Assembly: GCF_007993035.1 (NCBI RefSeq)
Contig: NZ_VOOS01000001.1
Span: forward strand, 62,001 to 126,000
Source: Vicingus serpentipes
Lineage (GTDB): Bacteria; Bacteroidota; Bacteroidia; Flavobacteriales_E; Vicingaceae
Direction: 5' to 3'
Length of the DNA: 64,000 nucleotides
This document shows, piece after piece, positions 18,507 to 27,869 of this stretch. Under the pieces are notes generated by a model that saw only the letters and a program-made list of their open reading frames with translations, searched no databases and was not told the DNA's origin. The position numbers and the translations under genes are program-made. Position 1 is the stretch's first letter; every line of letters begins with the position of its first letter.

Positions 18507-19943
18507 ATGAAAAATAAAGAGGTTAGTTGGACTGAATGTGAAGAGTGTAAAGGACACGGGACAAAAACAAGAAGATTTCGAAAGAATTCGAAACTTCACA
18601 AACAAAACATTTCAAATGAATTAGAAACAAATAACAATAAAAACACCCGCCCCCCTCTTAATAAACATCTAATTACATGTTCAACCTGTTCAGGCTCTGG
18701 ATTAAATCCTTCTGATAGCTTCCCGATTGCTGATAAAGAAACATATCCACAAGTTGCTATAATTGGTGGTGGAATTGGCGGTGTAGCTTTAGCTGTGGCT
18801 TGCTTACATCGCAAAATTCCTTTTACAATTTTTGAGCGTGATAATAGCTTCGATGCTCGATCTCAAGGTTATGGTCTTACTTTACAACAAGCTAGTAAAG
18901 CAATTAAAGGATTTGGTCTTTTCTCGTTAAAAGGAGGCCTTATTTCTACACGACATGTAGTTCATAATACCGAAGGAAAAGAACTTGTTGAGTGGGGAAA
19001 AAGAATAAGTAACCCTAATGGTAAAATAACATCCCAGAAGCGAGTAAATATTCATATTCCCCGTCAGTCATTACGATTAGCTTTACTCGAACAACTAGTA
19101 GTACAAGATACTGTTCATTGGGGGCATCAGTTAATAGACTTTAAAGAATGTGAAGATAAAAGTGTTGAACTAACTTTCCAAGTAAACGGAAAGACAAAAA
19201 AAACCAAAGCAGACCTAGTAGTTGGTGCCGATGGTATTCGTAGTTCTGTTCGTAAGTTACTGATTGATGAAGAAAACACTCCCTTACGTTATTTAGGCTG
19301 TATGGTAATTTTAGGCATTTGCCCTTTAAATAATCTCAAAGATCTTAATAGCCCTTTGCTAGATTCTGCTACTGTATTTCAAACAGTTAATGGTTCAGAT
19401 CGAATTTATATAATGCCTTTTTCTTCTGACTCGATTATGTGGCAATTTAGTTTTCCAATATCAGAACAAAAAGCTAAGACATTAAGTGAGCAAGGAGCTA
19501 AAGCTCTTAAAAATGAAGCCTATAGTAGAATGATGCAATGGCATAGTCCTATTCCTCAAATTATAGAAAAGAGCCCGGCAACTGAAATCACTGGATATCC
19601 AGCATATGACAGGGAATTACTCGATAAATCATTATTAGAGAATGCAGGTCCAATAACCTTGATTGGCGATGCAGCTCACCCTATGAGTCCATTTAAAGGG
19701 CAGGGAGCAAATCAAGCTCTTCTAGATGCACTTTCATTAGCAAGAGAAATCACAAATAAATGTAGTCATTCATCTCAATGGAGAGAATCTGGAATAAGAA
19801 AAAGTATATTAACAGAATTCGAATCAGAGATGTTATCTCGTAGTGCTTCAAAGGTAAAAGCTTCAGCTGAAGCAGTAAAACTCTTACACTCTAAAAGAGT
19901 ACTTCGAGAAGGCGATGGACCAAAAGGTCGAGCATTAAAATAA
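18507..19943 (+). CDS. FAD-dependent monooxygenase with N-terminal DnaJ-like Cys motifs
   Basis: A 478-residue flavoprotein of the UbiH/PHBH-type monooxygenase class. The Rossmann motif IIGGGIGG (residues about 85-92) and IFERD bind FAD. VVGADGIRSSVRK is the NAD(P)H/FAD 'DG' motif, and LIGDAAHPMSPFKGQGANQAL the 'GD' motif. The first 70 residues are unusual: C11-x2-C14-KGHG and C58-x2-C61-SGSG copy the CxxCxGxG zinc-binding units of DnaJ. They probably form a small zinc finger, which is inference. The substrate is unknown. It has 33 bp to the upstream hydrolase and may be a separate unit. Confidence 0.82.
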   Translation: MKNKEVSWTECEECKGHGTKTRRFRKNSKLHKQNISNELETNNNKNTRPPLNKHLITCSTCSGSGLNPSDSFPIADKETYPQVAIIGGGIGGVALAVACLHRKIPFTIFERDNSFDARSQGYGLTLQQASKAIKGFGLFSLKGGLISTRHVVHNTEGKELVEWGKRISNPNGKITSQKRVNIHIPRQSLRLALLEQLVVQDTVHWGHQLIDFKECEDKSVELTFQVNGKTKKTKADLVVGADGIRSSVRKLLIDEENTPLRYLGCMVILGICPLNNLKDLNSPLLDSATVFQTVNGSDRIYIMPFSSDSIMWQFSFPISEQKAKTLSEQGAKALKNEAYSRMMQWHSPIPQIIEKSPATEITGYPAYDRELLDKSLLENAGPITLIGDAAHPMSPFKGQGANQALLDALSLAREITNKCSHSSQWRESGIRKSILTEFESEMLSRSASKVKASAEAVKLLHSKRVLREGDGPKGRALK

Positions 19944-19988
19944 ATTAAGCTTTTTAGTCGTTAGTTTAACTATAATTTTTCCTGAAGT

Positions 19989-20474
19989 CTAAACTTTCAA
20001 CCGAGCTTGCCAACTATCTTTTAGTGGAGCTTTAAAAATTGTATCAAATTCTCTTTTTGTGGTAATGGTATTATTAAACACTAAGGTATTATCAGCAATT
20101 GTCCCTTCTTCAATTAGCTTACCAAAGTCTTCCATTTTAACTGGAATAGCTTTATCGTTATTTAAGTAAGCTAAATTCATACGATTTAAGAATTCAGTTT
20201 CTAACTGCTCTTCCATCTTCTTCATTAAATTAACAGAAGCATCTTGAGCTCTACCACACATGGTTGCTCCTTCTTCATCAACAAAGAACACTACAAACAA
20301 ATTGTACAAAATATCGAAATCAGCTTTCAACATACTTCCATGAGACTCCCAAGAATTAATAAAGTCATCAATCTCAACTTTTAAAAATGCGATATCATCA
20401 TTATCTAAATGTGTTGCTGCTTGGTAAATCCAAACTTTCGCATTATCAGGATATGTTTTATATTCTTCGTTCAT
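19989..20474 (-). CDS. Conserved 161-residue Bacteroidota protein of unknown function
   Basis: A 161-residue soluble, acidic protein. The ATG at 20474 is chosen because it sits 1 bp after the stop of the upstream gene; an alternative start eight codons earlier would overlap it. The family is found in Bacteroidota and is often labelled 'ABC transporter ATPase' in databases, but there is no Walker A or B motif here, so that label is unsupported. Features include YPDNAKVWIYQA near the start and a helical MKKMEEQLETEFLNRM segment. It is the last gene of the Fe-S/MlaD/amidase run on the minus strand. Confidence 0.7.
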   Translation of the reverse strand: MNEEYKTYPDNAKVWIYQAATHLDNDDIAFLKVEIDDFINSWESHGSMLKADFDILYNLFVVFFVDEEGATMCGRAQDASVNLMKKMEEQLETEFLNRMNLAYLNNDKAIPVKMEDFGKLIEEGTIADNTLVFNNTITTKREFDTIFKAPLKDSWQARLKV

Positions 20475-20475
20475 T

Positions 20476-21264
20476 CTATAAATCGTTTGCTTTTGCAATT
20501 AATTCAGCTAAATCAAACACTTTTACTTCGTGTTCTTTTTCTTTTAACTTCACCCCATCAGTCATCATTGTCATACAAAATGGACAACCCGTCGCAATAA
20601 TATCTGGCTTAATACCTAATGCTTCTTCTGTACGCTCAATGTTTACTTCCTTATCTCCCTTCTCTGCTTCTTTAAACATTTGTGCTCCTCCAGCTCCGCA
20701 ACAAAAGCCTTTCGATTTGCATCTTTTCATTTCAACCAATTCAGCATCTAATTTTTCAATCAACTGTCTTGGTGCTTCATACACATCATTGGCTCTACCT
20801 AAATAACATGGGTCATGAAAGGTGATTTTTTTACCTTTAAACGAACCTCCTTCAATGGTAAGCTTTCCATCATTTATTAATTGTTGAATAAATTCAGAGT
20901 GGTGTAAAACTTCATAGTTTCCTCCTAACTCAGGATATTCATTTTTAAGTGTATTAAAACAATGCGGACAAGTGGTAACTATCTTTTTTATTTCATAAGC
21001 ATTTAACACCTGAATATTCCCCATGGCTTGCATCTGAAACAAAAACTCATTTCCGGCACGTTTAGCAGGGTCACCTGTACAACTTTCTTCAGTACCAAGT
21101 ACCGCAAAATTAACACCTACATGATTTAAAATTTTAACAAATGCTCGAGTAATTTTCTTTGCTCTATCATCAAAACTTCCAGCACACCCTACCCAAAACA
21201 AAACATCTGGTTGCTGACCAGAAGCCATCAACTCTGCCATTGTTGGCACTTTTAATTCACTCAT
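20476..21264 (-). CDS. CCG-domain Fe-S oxidoreductase subunit (HdrB/GlcF-like)
   Basis: A 262-residue protein with two cysteine-rich CCG domains, as in HdrB, GlcF and LutA. Domain 1 has GCAGSFDDR, CTGDPAKRAGNE and CPHCFNTLKNEYPEL. Domain 2 has DPCYLGR, CCGAGGAQMF and GCPFCMTMMTDG. Such domains bind a non-cubane [4Fe-4S] cluster and act as electron-transfer or disulfide-reducing modules. It is encoded in an operon with a membrane 4Fe-4S dicluster protein (21680-22996), so the two probably form one complex at the inner membrane. The electron donor and acceptor are not shown by the window. Confidence 0.85.
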   Translation of the reverse strand: MSELKVPTMAELMASGQQPDVLFWVGCAGSFDDRAKKITRAFVKILNHVGVNFAVLGTEESCTGDPAKRAGNEFLFQMQAMGNIQVLNAYEIKKIVTTCPHCFNTLKNEYPELGGNYEVLHHSEFIQQLINDGKLTIEGGSFKGKKITFHDPCYLGRANDVYEAPRQLIEKLDAELVEMKRCKSKGFCCGAGGAQMFKEAEKGDKEVNIERTEEALGIKPDIIATGCPFCMTMMTDGVKLKEKEHEVKVFDLAELIAKANDL

Positions 21265-21267
21265 AAT

Positions 21268-21690
21268 TTATTTTTTAAAAACTTCTACTTTGGCATCTCT
21301 CACCTCTAAATCTGTAAACTTACCTTCGTATCGTGTTGCTCTAACAATATGATTATCTATCCAATGGTAGTTACCTCCTCTAGGTTTACCCATCATCATT
21401 CCATGATATTTAAATCCATGTCTATCCAACCATTCTGTTGTTACTTGTCTATGATCTTCTAATCTAGAAGTGAAAAAAGTGATGATATGACCTTCTTCAT
21501 ACCATTTATTAATTGTTTCTAAAGCACCTTCGTAAATTTTAGCAGTTGCCATTCGCTCTGGTTCTTCATTTGGAATATCATCACAAATAGTTCCATCTAT
21601 ATCAATTAAATAGTTTTTTACATCTTCTGGTAAAACAGGACTAATCTTTTGTCCATCAACAATTTTGTCTTCTAAACTTTTATTCTTCAT
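21268..21690 (-). CDS. Small HAD-like phosphatase (BT0820-type)
   Basis: A 140-residue minimal HAD-superfamily protein. Motif I is IDIDGTIC (nucleophile Asp and +2 Asp, about residues 29-35), followed by a FFTSRLEDH motif II Ser/Thr and a HWIDNH Asp region near the end; there is no cap domain. Some annotations call relatives 'phosphoheptose isomerase', which the motifs do not support. It overlaps the 3' end of the membrane Fe-S gene by 11 bp and lies 3 bp before the CCG gene, so it is embedded in that operon. The substrate is unknown. Confidence 0.72.
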   Translation of the reverse strand: MKNKSLEDKIVDGQKISPVLPEDVKNYLIDIDGTICDDIPNEEPERMATAKIYEGALETINKWYEEGHIITFFTSRLEDHRQVTTEWLDRHGFKYHGMMMGKPRGGNYHWIDNHIVRATRYEGKFTDLEVRDAKVEVFKK

Positions 21691-22996
21691 TTTTCCAATT
21701 CAATCGGTCTGCTTGAGCAAATTGCCAAGGAGCACCATTATTTTCAATATTTGTAAATACTCCAGTCCATTCGCTTGGAGCTTTTGATTCTTCCATGATT
21801 AAATATCTACGTAAATCAACGATAACAGAAAGCGGGTCGTTGTTTACCGGACAAGCTTCTGTACAAGCATTACAACTTGTACAAGCCAATAATTCTTCTT
21901 CTGTAATGTAATCTCTCAATAATGATTTTCCATCATCATAATCAGCTCCATTTTTATCAATACCTTTTCCTACCTCTGTTAAACGATCTCTTGTATCCAT
22001 CATTATTTTACGAGGAGACAATGCTTTACCAGTAGTATTTGCTGGACATACATCACTACATCTACCACACTCAGTACATGTGTAGCTATCCATTAGCTGC
22101 TTCCAAGTTAAATCTTTAACATCTTTTGCTCCAAATCTTTGTGGTTCTCCAACAGGCTCAGCAGGTGCAGCGTATGGATCAGCATTTGGGTCAAACATTA
22201 ACTCTACTTCTTTTTTTACTGCTGCCATATTATCTAATTCACCTTTAGGTGTTAGTTTAGAATAAAACACATTTGGAAATGCTAATAAAATATGGAAATG
22301 TTTAGAATAAGGTAAATAGTTTAAGAATGCAAAAATACCAATGATGTGAAACCACCATAAACCTCTTTCTATCATCACTAGACTTTCTATAGATGCAGCA
22401 CTAAACATTTTAACAAATACTCCACTTACTGGAAAAGTTCCAACCTGTGTATAATGATCAGCATCTAAATTTTGCAATTGAGTATCTGCTGCATTCATCA
22501 ACAAAAATGCACCCATCAATAAAATTTCAGTAATCAAAATTAAGTTCGCATCTGACTTAGGCCATGACGTCATTTCTTTTAGGTGAAAACGTTTAATTCT
22601 TAGCACGTTTCTTCTAATTAAGAAAACAACACACGCAAGTAAAACAGCTAAAGCTAAAAATTCAAATATTGAAATCAATCCAGTATAAAGAGAACCTAGT
22701 GGTGCAAACAACCTATGGTTACCAGTAATACCATCCAATACAATTTCTAAAACCTCAATATTGATTATTAAAAATCCAGCATAAACCACTATATGAAGTA
22801 AACCTGAAACTGGACGAACAACCATTTTAGATTGACCAAGTGCCACTCTTGCCATTAAAGAAAAACGTTCGCTTTTTTTATCCGATCTATCTAGGTCTTT
22901 TCCTAGTTTAATGTTTCTTATTATCGTTTTAACATTTTTAGCAAACAAGAATGATGCTCCTAATAGTAAAACAACAAAAACAATTGATGATATCAT
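21680..22996 (-). CDS. Membrane-bound 4Fe-4S dicluster electron-transfer protein
   Basis: A 438-residue membrane Fe-S protein. The N-terminal half has about five to six transmembrane helices of the nitrate-reductase-gamma/HdrE type, with several His residues that could ligate haem. The C-terminal half has two [4Fe-4S] motifs: C307-x2-C310-x2-C313-x3-C317 and C372-x2-C375-x2-C378-x3-C382. With the CCG protein it resembles membrane heterodisulfide-reductase-like or DsrMK-type modules that link quinone to cytoplasmic redox carriers. In this setting menaquinone is the likely partner, which is inference. It starts 12 bp after the MlaD-like gene. Confidence 0.85.
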   Translation of the reverse strand: MISSIVFVVLLLGASFLFAKNVKTIIRNIKLGKDLDRSDKKSERFSLMARVALGQSKMVVRPVSGLLHIVVYAGFLIINIEVLEIVLDGITGNHRLFAPLGSLYTGLISIFEFLALAVLLACVVFLIRRNVLRIKRFHLKEMTSWPKSDANLILITEILLMGAFLLMNAADTQLQNLDADHYTQVGTFPVSGVFVKMFSAASIESLVMIERGLWWFHIIGIFAFLNYLPYSKHFHILLAFPNVFYSKLTPKGELDNMAAVKKEVELMFDPNADPYAAPAEPVGEPQRFGAKDVKDLTWKQLMDSYTCTECGRCSDVCPANTTGKALSPRKIMMDTRDRLTEVGKGIDKNGADYDDGKSLLRDYITEEELLACTSCNACTEACPVNNDPLSVIVDLRRYLIMEESKAPSEWTGVFTNIENNGAPWQFAQADRLNWKNEE

Positions 22997-23008
22997 AAAA
23001 TTAAATTA

Positions 23009-23926
23009 TTAGTCTTTATCCTTTCTTCCAAAAACAGAGAAATGAACATACCTTTTTGGATGTTCTTTAAAATCAATTAAAAGTCTATCTAGATTTACAG
23101 AAACAGAATCTAAATGATTGTATAAACTATCATTATTCATCAACTGTCCCATTGTCCCTTCTCCATTATTAATTTTAGTCATTATATCGGTCATGTTCTC
23201 AAAGGTTTTTTGAGCTGATTCCATAGTAGATTTTAAGTCAAGAGATGCTAGAGAATCTCCTAAGTTTTTATAAGTTTTTAAGGTCGGTTTTACAACAGTT
23301 TTAATAGTGTTGTTTAACTCTAAAGCTAGCACATTGTAACTCTCTACAGTTGTATTTAATTTCACTAAAGCTAATTCTAAGTTTCTTTTGTTTTTAACAT
23401 TTAAAACTTCATTTAGATTATTTAATGTTTTAGACAAACCAGAAACAGCTATATTAAGAGAGTCCATTAAATTTTCAGCCTTTTGTTTTATTGGTAAAAT
23501 TTGCTCACTTACATCATCTAACATCGACATTTCAATATCCGCTTGTAAAGTATCTCCATCTAACAATTCTGTCTTACTGTTGCCTACTTTTAATGCAATT
23601 GCCTTAGAACCTAGAAAATCCATACTAATAAGACTTGCAAAAGAATTATTTGGAATTATATAATCATTTTCTGTGATTAAAAGTTCTACCACAACACTGC
23701 CTGATTGATTTGGGTGAAAATAAATAGATTCAACTACTCCTATTTGAAATCCATTTATAAGTATTGGTGATGATTTTGCTAAACCTGCAACAGAAGGATA
23801 AACTGTATATACAGTTTTAGTTTTGAATAGTAAATTCGTTCCTTTTAAATAATTATAACCCCACACAAGTAGAGCTATAGATAACATAGCTACAAACCCA
23901 ACTTTTACTTCTTTAGAAATTTTCAT
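23009..23926 (-). CDS. MlaD/MCE-domain lipid-transport-like protein
   Basis: A 305-residue protein with an N-terminal signal-anchor helix (residues about 8-24), one MCE domain (about 35-115, with VYPSVAGLAKSSPILINGFQIGVVESI) and a long helical region (about 130-290). MCE proteins form hexameric rings or tubes that ferry phospholipid between membranes. No MlaE permease or MlaF ATPase gene is nearby, so its partners must be elsewhere. The divergent position opposite the LptD-like gene fits an envelope biogenesis role. The amidase stop lies 74 bp upstream. Confidence 0.85.
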   Translation of the reverse strand: MKISKEVKVGFVAMLSIALLVWGYNYLKGTNLLFKTKTVYTVYPSVAGLAKSSPILINGFQIGVVESIYFHPNQSGSVVVELLITENDYIIPNNSFASLISMDFLGSKAIALKVGNSKTELLDGDTLQADIEMSMLDDVSEQILPIKQKAENLMDSLNIAVSGLSKTLNNLNEVLNVKNKRNLELALVKLNTTVESYNVLALELNNTIKTVVKPTLKTYKNLGDSLASLDLKSTMESAQKTFENMTDIMTKINNGEGTMGQLMNNDSLYNHLDSVSVNLDRLLIDFKEHPKRYVHFSVFGRKDKD

Positions 23927-24000
23927 TTATATAATTTCGAGACTTTTGCAAATATCGGTAAACGAATTCATTTGACAAAAAAATGGCTTTGTATTAAAAG

Positions 24001-25158
24001 TTAATTTTCTTGTAATTTAATTGCTTCACTAATTGGAATTCTTTTACCATCTTTAAAAGCAACAATGAAAGCATCTTCAAAACCTTTACCTCTTAATTGT
24101 AATTGCAAAACATTTGCTTGATTTAAATTTTTCTCTTTCCCAACTGTATATCGATACAAACCTCCTGCCTCATACAATCCTACCCCCTCTATACCTTTAA
24201 AATTTTCTGGTTTCAATTCAGTTTTCACTGATGATGTTGCTATTTGAACTTTAAAAACAACGCCTTCTTCAACATCATCTTTCTTTTTGTCTTTCTTATC
24301 TTTTTTAATTTCTTCTTTCACGATAGGTTCTTCAACTTTTACTTCTTCCTTCTTTTCTTCTTCAGGTTGCTTTATTTTTATCTCTAATTCATTTTTATAA
24401 TCCTTAAAAGCTCTAAATATAGCTGAAGCCATATAATCTTGACCGATTTCAGAATTTAAAAACTTTTCTTCTTCAACATTTGTTAAAAATCCTGTTTCTA
24501 TTAATACACTTGGCATTGAAGTTTGATGTAGAACCAAAAAACCTGCTTGCTTTACTCCTCTGTTTTTTCTTCCAACACGCTCTGTAAATTGAGTTTGAAT
24601 TTTAGAGGCTAACAACAAACTCTGCTCTAAATATGCACTCTGCATCAATGTCATTGTAATATATGATTCTGGTGAATTAGGATCGAAATTTTCATATTTC
24701 GATTTATAATCATCCTCTAAAAGTATAGAAGAGTTTTCTCGTTGGGCAACTTTTAAGTTAGCTTCTGATTTATGCAACCCCATAACAAAAGTTTCAGTTC
24801 CAAATGCACCTTTATTATCATTTGCATTAGCATGAACACAAATAAACAAATCTGCATTGGCTTTATTTGCAATACGAGCTCTTTCTGTCAATTCTAAAAA
24901 AACATCAGTTTTTCTAGTATAGATAACTTTTACGTCTTGAAAATTTTGTTCTATATAAGCTCCTAATTTTAATGCGATAGAAAGAGCAACATTTTTTTCG
25001 CTAGAATGTGCACCTTGACAACCTCCATCATGACCTCCATGTCCAGCATCTATAACTACTGTTTTAACTCCAAAAAAATCTTCGTTTTTTAATTTAAAGT
25101 TATAAGAAAAGCTTTTAAAGCTAATGAAAACAAGAAAAACTAAAATAAACCGTTTCAT
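24001..25158 (-). CDS. N-acetylmuramoyl-L-alanine amidase (Amidase_3) with SPOR domain
   Basis: A 385-residue exported zinc amidase that cleaves the lactyl-amide bond of peptidoglycan. The start at 25158 gives a proper signal peptide (MKRFILVFLVFISF). The predicted promoter at 25203-25210 would place the transcript start beside the alternative ATG at 25197. The Amidase_3 domain has VIDAGHGGHDGG (zinc His40), a later CVHANAN His and VLIETGFLTN with the catalytic Glu. A Lys/Glu-rich linker leads to a C-terminal SPOR-like domain (about residues 305-380) that should target denuded septal glycan. It heads the amidase-MlaD-Fe-S run. Confidence 0.88.
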   Translation of the reverse strand: MKRFILVFLVFISFKSFSYNFKLKNEDFFGVKTVVIDAGHGGHDGGCQGAHSSEKNVALSIALKLGAYIEQNFQDVKVIYTRKTDVFLELTERARIANKANADLFICVHANANDNKGAFGTETFVMGLHKSEANLKVAQRENSSILLEDDYKSKYENFDPNSPESYITMTLMQSAYLEQSLLLASKIQTQFTERVGRKNRGVKQAGFLVLHQTSMPSVLIETGFLTNVEEEKFLNSEIGQDYMASAIFRAFKDYKNELEIKIKQPEEEKKEEVKVEEPIVKEEIKKDKKDKKKDDVEEGVVFKVQIATSSVKTELKPENFKGIEGVGLYEAGGLYRYTVGKEKNLNQANVLQLQLRGKGFEDAFIVAFKDGKRIPISEAIKLQEN

Positions 25159-25202
25159 TATTTGAAAACTATTCATGTTTAAGTATGGTAACAACATATC
25201 GT

Positions 25203-25210
25203 CAAATTTA
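25203..25210 (-). promoter_or_regulatory. -7 element TAAATTTG for the amidase gene
   Basis: An exact TAnnTTTG match on the minus strand, 44 bp before the ATG at 25158. It rules against the upstream ATG at 25197. Confidence 0.55.
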
Positions 25211-25325
25211 TTTTTTTAATTTTGAGCCCTTTAACTGATAAAACTATTTTATCACAACTTTAATGTTAATAATTCTTATCGCTTAATACAAAGCATTTGC
25301 TTAATTGATAAGAATTTAGCCGTAG

Positions 25326-27866
25326 ATGAAAAACAACATTTATACCAATAATTTAAAAACGTTTTTCAAAGTAGTTATACTATTATTTATAGTACTACCT
25401 TCTTTGGGGGTAGCTCAAACAGATACTACACGAACTGACAGTTTAGTTGTGTTAACTATTGATTCATTTATTTCAAAAGATGCATTAGAATCGAAAGTAA
25501 AGTACAAAGCCACAGATTCAATAAGATTTGATATGAAAAGTCAACAAGTTTTCTTGTTTGGCGAATCGGAGATCTATTATGAAGACATCGAATTAAAAGC
25601 TGAAGAAATTGAGTCTGATTTAGATTCAAATGTTGTTACTGCAAGAGGAAAACAAGATTCTACCGGAAAATATTTTGGAGAACCTATTTTTAAACAAGCT
25701 ACAAAAGAATTTAATGCGCACGAAATAAAATACAATTTCAATACTAAAAAAGGATTGATTACCGATGTAAAAACCCAAGAAGGTGGTGGCTATATACATG
25801 GAAATAAAATCTATAAAAATCCTGACAACATTTTATATATTAAAAATGGAAAATACACGACCTGTAACCTTGCTGAGCCTCACTACCATTTTGGAGCAAC
25901 AAAACTAAAAGTAATTCCCAACGATAAAATTATAACAGGACCAGCTGATTTATTTATTGAAAATGCCCCTACTCCTTTTGCTATCCCTTTTGGCTTTTTT
26001 CCAAATAGTAACAAACAACGTTCTGGAATTGTAATTCCAGAACCAGGAGAAAGTGCACAATATGGATTTTTCATGTTAAATGGTGGTTATTACCTTTATG
26101 TAAACGAACATCTTGATGCTCAATTAACTGGAGACTTTTATTCCAAAGGTAGCTGGGGTGCTAAATTTAATTCCAATTACAAAGACAGATATCATTTTAA
26201 TGGAAATGTAAATTTATCCTATTCTGTATTTAAAAACAGTGAAAAAGAATTTCCTGACTTTAGTGAACGTAAAGATTTCTTTTTTAGATGGAGACACAAT
26301 CAAGATCCTAAAGCAAGACCAAACAGTGTATTCTCTGCAAACGTAAATTTTGGTACAACAACTAACTTTACAAACAACTTTAACTCTACTTCTAATGATT
26401 ATTTATCATCAACAGCAAATTCAAGTATTTCTTACACTAAACGATTTGGTAACAGCCCATTTACTTTAAATTTAAATGCCTCACATAGTCAAAACAATTT
26501 AACAAAGTTAATTACAGTTCGTTTGCCAGACATAGCTTTAAATATGGCACGTATCTATCCGCTTAAACGAAAAAACACAGTTGGTAGCCAACGATTTTAC
26601 GAGAAAATTGGATTTGGTTATGCAATGAGCGCAAGAAATGAAGTTACTGCGTTAGATTCTCTATTTAATATCAATGAGCCTCAATACCTTACTGAGAAAT
26701 TCAAAAATGGAATGAGACACAATATTCCCATTAACACTTCATTAAAAGTTTTTAAATATTTCAGTTTAACACCTTCATTTAATTATTCTGAAATATGGTA
26801 CTTAAAAACAATAAATAAAAACTGGAGCGACACAAGTAATAGTGTTTACACTGATACAATTAATGGGTTTGCTAGAGGAAATTCCTATAATATGTCTGCC
26901 AACTTGACTACTAAGGTATTTGGTATGTACTCGTTTAAAAGTAAAAACATAAAAGCTTTACGTCATGTAATTACTCCCAGTGTTGGATTAAGCTATGTTC
27001 CAGAAAACAATAGTGGACTAAGAAGCTATACTGATTCTTCAAATACAACTTATGATTATTCTATTTTTCAAGATGGTATTTATGGTACTTCTAATACAGT
27101 AGAAGCTGGATTATTAAACTTTGGTTTATTACAAAACTTTGAAATGAAAGTTAGAAACAGAAAAGATACCATAAACCCAATTAGCAAAATAACTCTAATT
27201 GACAATCTTGGCTTAACAACCAACTACAACATGCTTGCCGACTCATTTAATTGGAGTAATATTTCTTTAACAGCAAGAACTTCTATCTTTAAAAAGATAA
27301 ACTTAAACTTTAATAGTACAATAGATCCTTACGCTTTAGACACAAACGGAACGAGAGTAAATAAATCACATTACAGTCAAGAAGGTGGCTTGGGTAGATT
27401 AACTAACGCAAACCTTGCTGCTAGTTTTTCTTTAAGAAGTAAAACAAGTCATAAAAAAGAAAAGGAAAGCAAATTTGCTACAGAAGAAGAATTAGCTTAT
27501 ATCAATTCAAACTTAGATGATTATATCGATTTTGATATTCCCTGGACATTAAATATCGGCTATAATGTAAATTACAGTAAACCTCAATTTGAGGATTCAA
27601 AAAGAGTTATACAAACATTAAATTTCTCTGGAGATGTTAGTTTAACTAAGAAATGGAAAGTAGGTTTCTCTTCTGGATATGATTTTCAAAATCATAAATA
27701 CACTTACACAACAATTAATATTTACAGAGATTTACATTGTTGGGAAATGAGTATGCAATGGGTCCCGATTGGTTTTAGACAAAGCTATACTTTTACCATA
27801 AAAGTGAAATCATCTATCTTACAAGATTTAAAACTTACTCGTAGAAACATACCAAGTGTATTCTAA
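25326..27866 (+). CDS. LptD-like LPS-assembly outer membrane protein
   Basis: An 846-residue outer membrane protein. After a signal peptide (cleavage near LGVAQ) there is an OstA/LptA-type domain (about residues 50-200: SQQVFLFGESEIYYEDIELKAEEIE) and then a large beta-barrel region rich in alternating aromatic strands. The NAPTPFAIPFGFFPN...SGIVIPEPGES block matches Bacteroidota LptD-like proteins. It should insert lipopolysaccharide into the outer leaflet. The C-terminus ends in Phe, as expected for a barrel recognised by BAM. A tiny YwbE gene follows by 3 bp. It is divergent from the amidase/MlaD operon. Confidence 0.85.
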   Translation: MKNNIYTNNLKTFFKVVILLFIVLPSLGVAQTDTTRTDSLVVLTIDSFISKDALESKVKYKATDSIRFDMKSQQVFLFGESEIYYEDIELKAEEIESDLDSNVVTARGKQDSTGKYFGEPIFKQATKEFNAHEIKYNFNTKKGLITDVKTQEGGGYIHGNKIYKNPDNILYIKNGKYTTCNLAEPHYHFGATKLKVIPNDKIITGPADLFIENAPTPFAIPFGFFPNSNKQRSGIVIPEPGESAQYGFFMLNGGYYLYVNEHLDAQLTGDFYSKGSWGAKFNSNYKDRYHFNGNVNLSYSVFKNSEKEFPDFSERKDFFFRWRHNQDPKARPNSVFSANVNFGTTTNFTNNFNSTSNDYLSSTANSSISYTKRFGNSPFTLNLNASHSQNNLTKLITVRLPDIALNMARIYPLKRKNTVGSQRFYEKIGFGYAMSARNEVTALDSLFNINEPQYLTEKFKNGMRHNIPINTSLKVFKYFSLTPSFNYSEIWYLKTINKNWSDTSNSVYTDTINGFARGNSYNMSANLTTKVFGMYSFKSKNIKALRHVITPSVGLSYVPENNSGLRSYTDSSNTTYDYSIFQDGIYGTSNTVEAGLLNFGLLQNFEMKVRNRKDTINPISKITLIDNLGLTTNYNMLADSFNWSNISLTARTSIFKKINLNFNSTIDPYALDTNGTRVNKSHYSQEGGLGRLTNANLAASFSLRSKTSHKKEKESKFATEEELAYINSNLDDYIDFDIPWTLNIGYNVNYSKPQFEDSKRVIQTLNFSGDVSLTKKWKVGFSSGYDFQNHKYTYTTINIYRDLHCWEMSMQWVPIGFRQSYTFTIKVKSSILQDLKLTRRNIPSVF

Positions 27867-27869
27867 AGT

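Noticed and set aside
19989-20474. 'ABC transporter ATPase' label for the 161-residue conserved protein
   Set aside because: No Walker A, Walker B or signature motif is present in the sequence.
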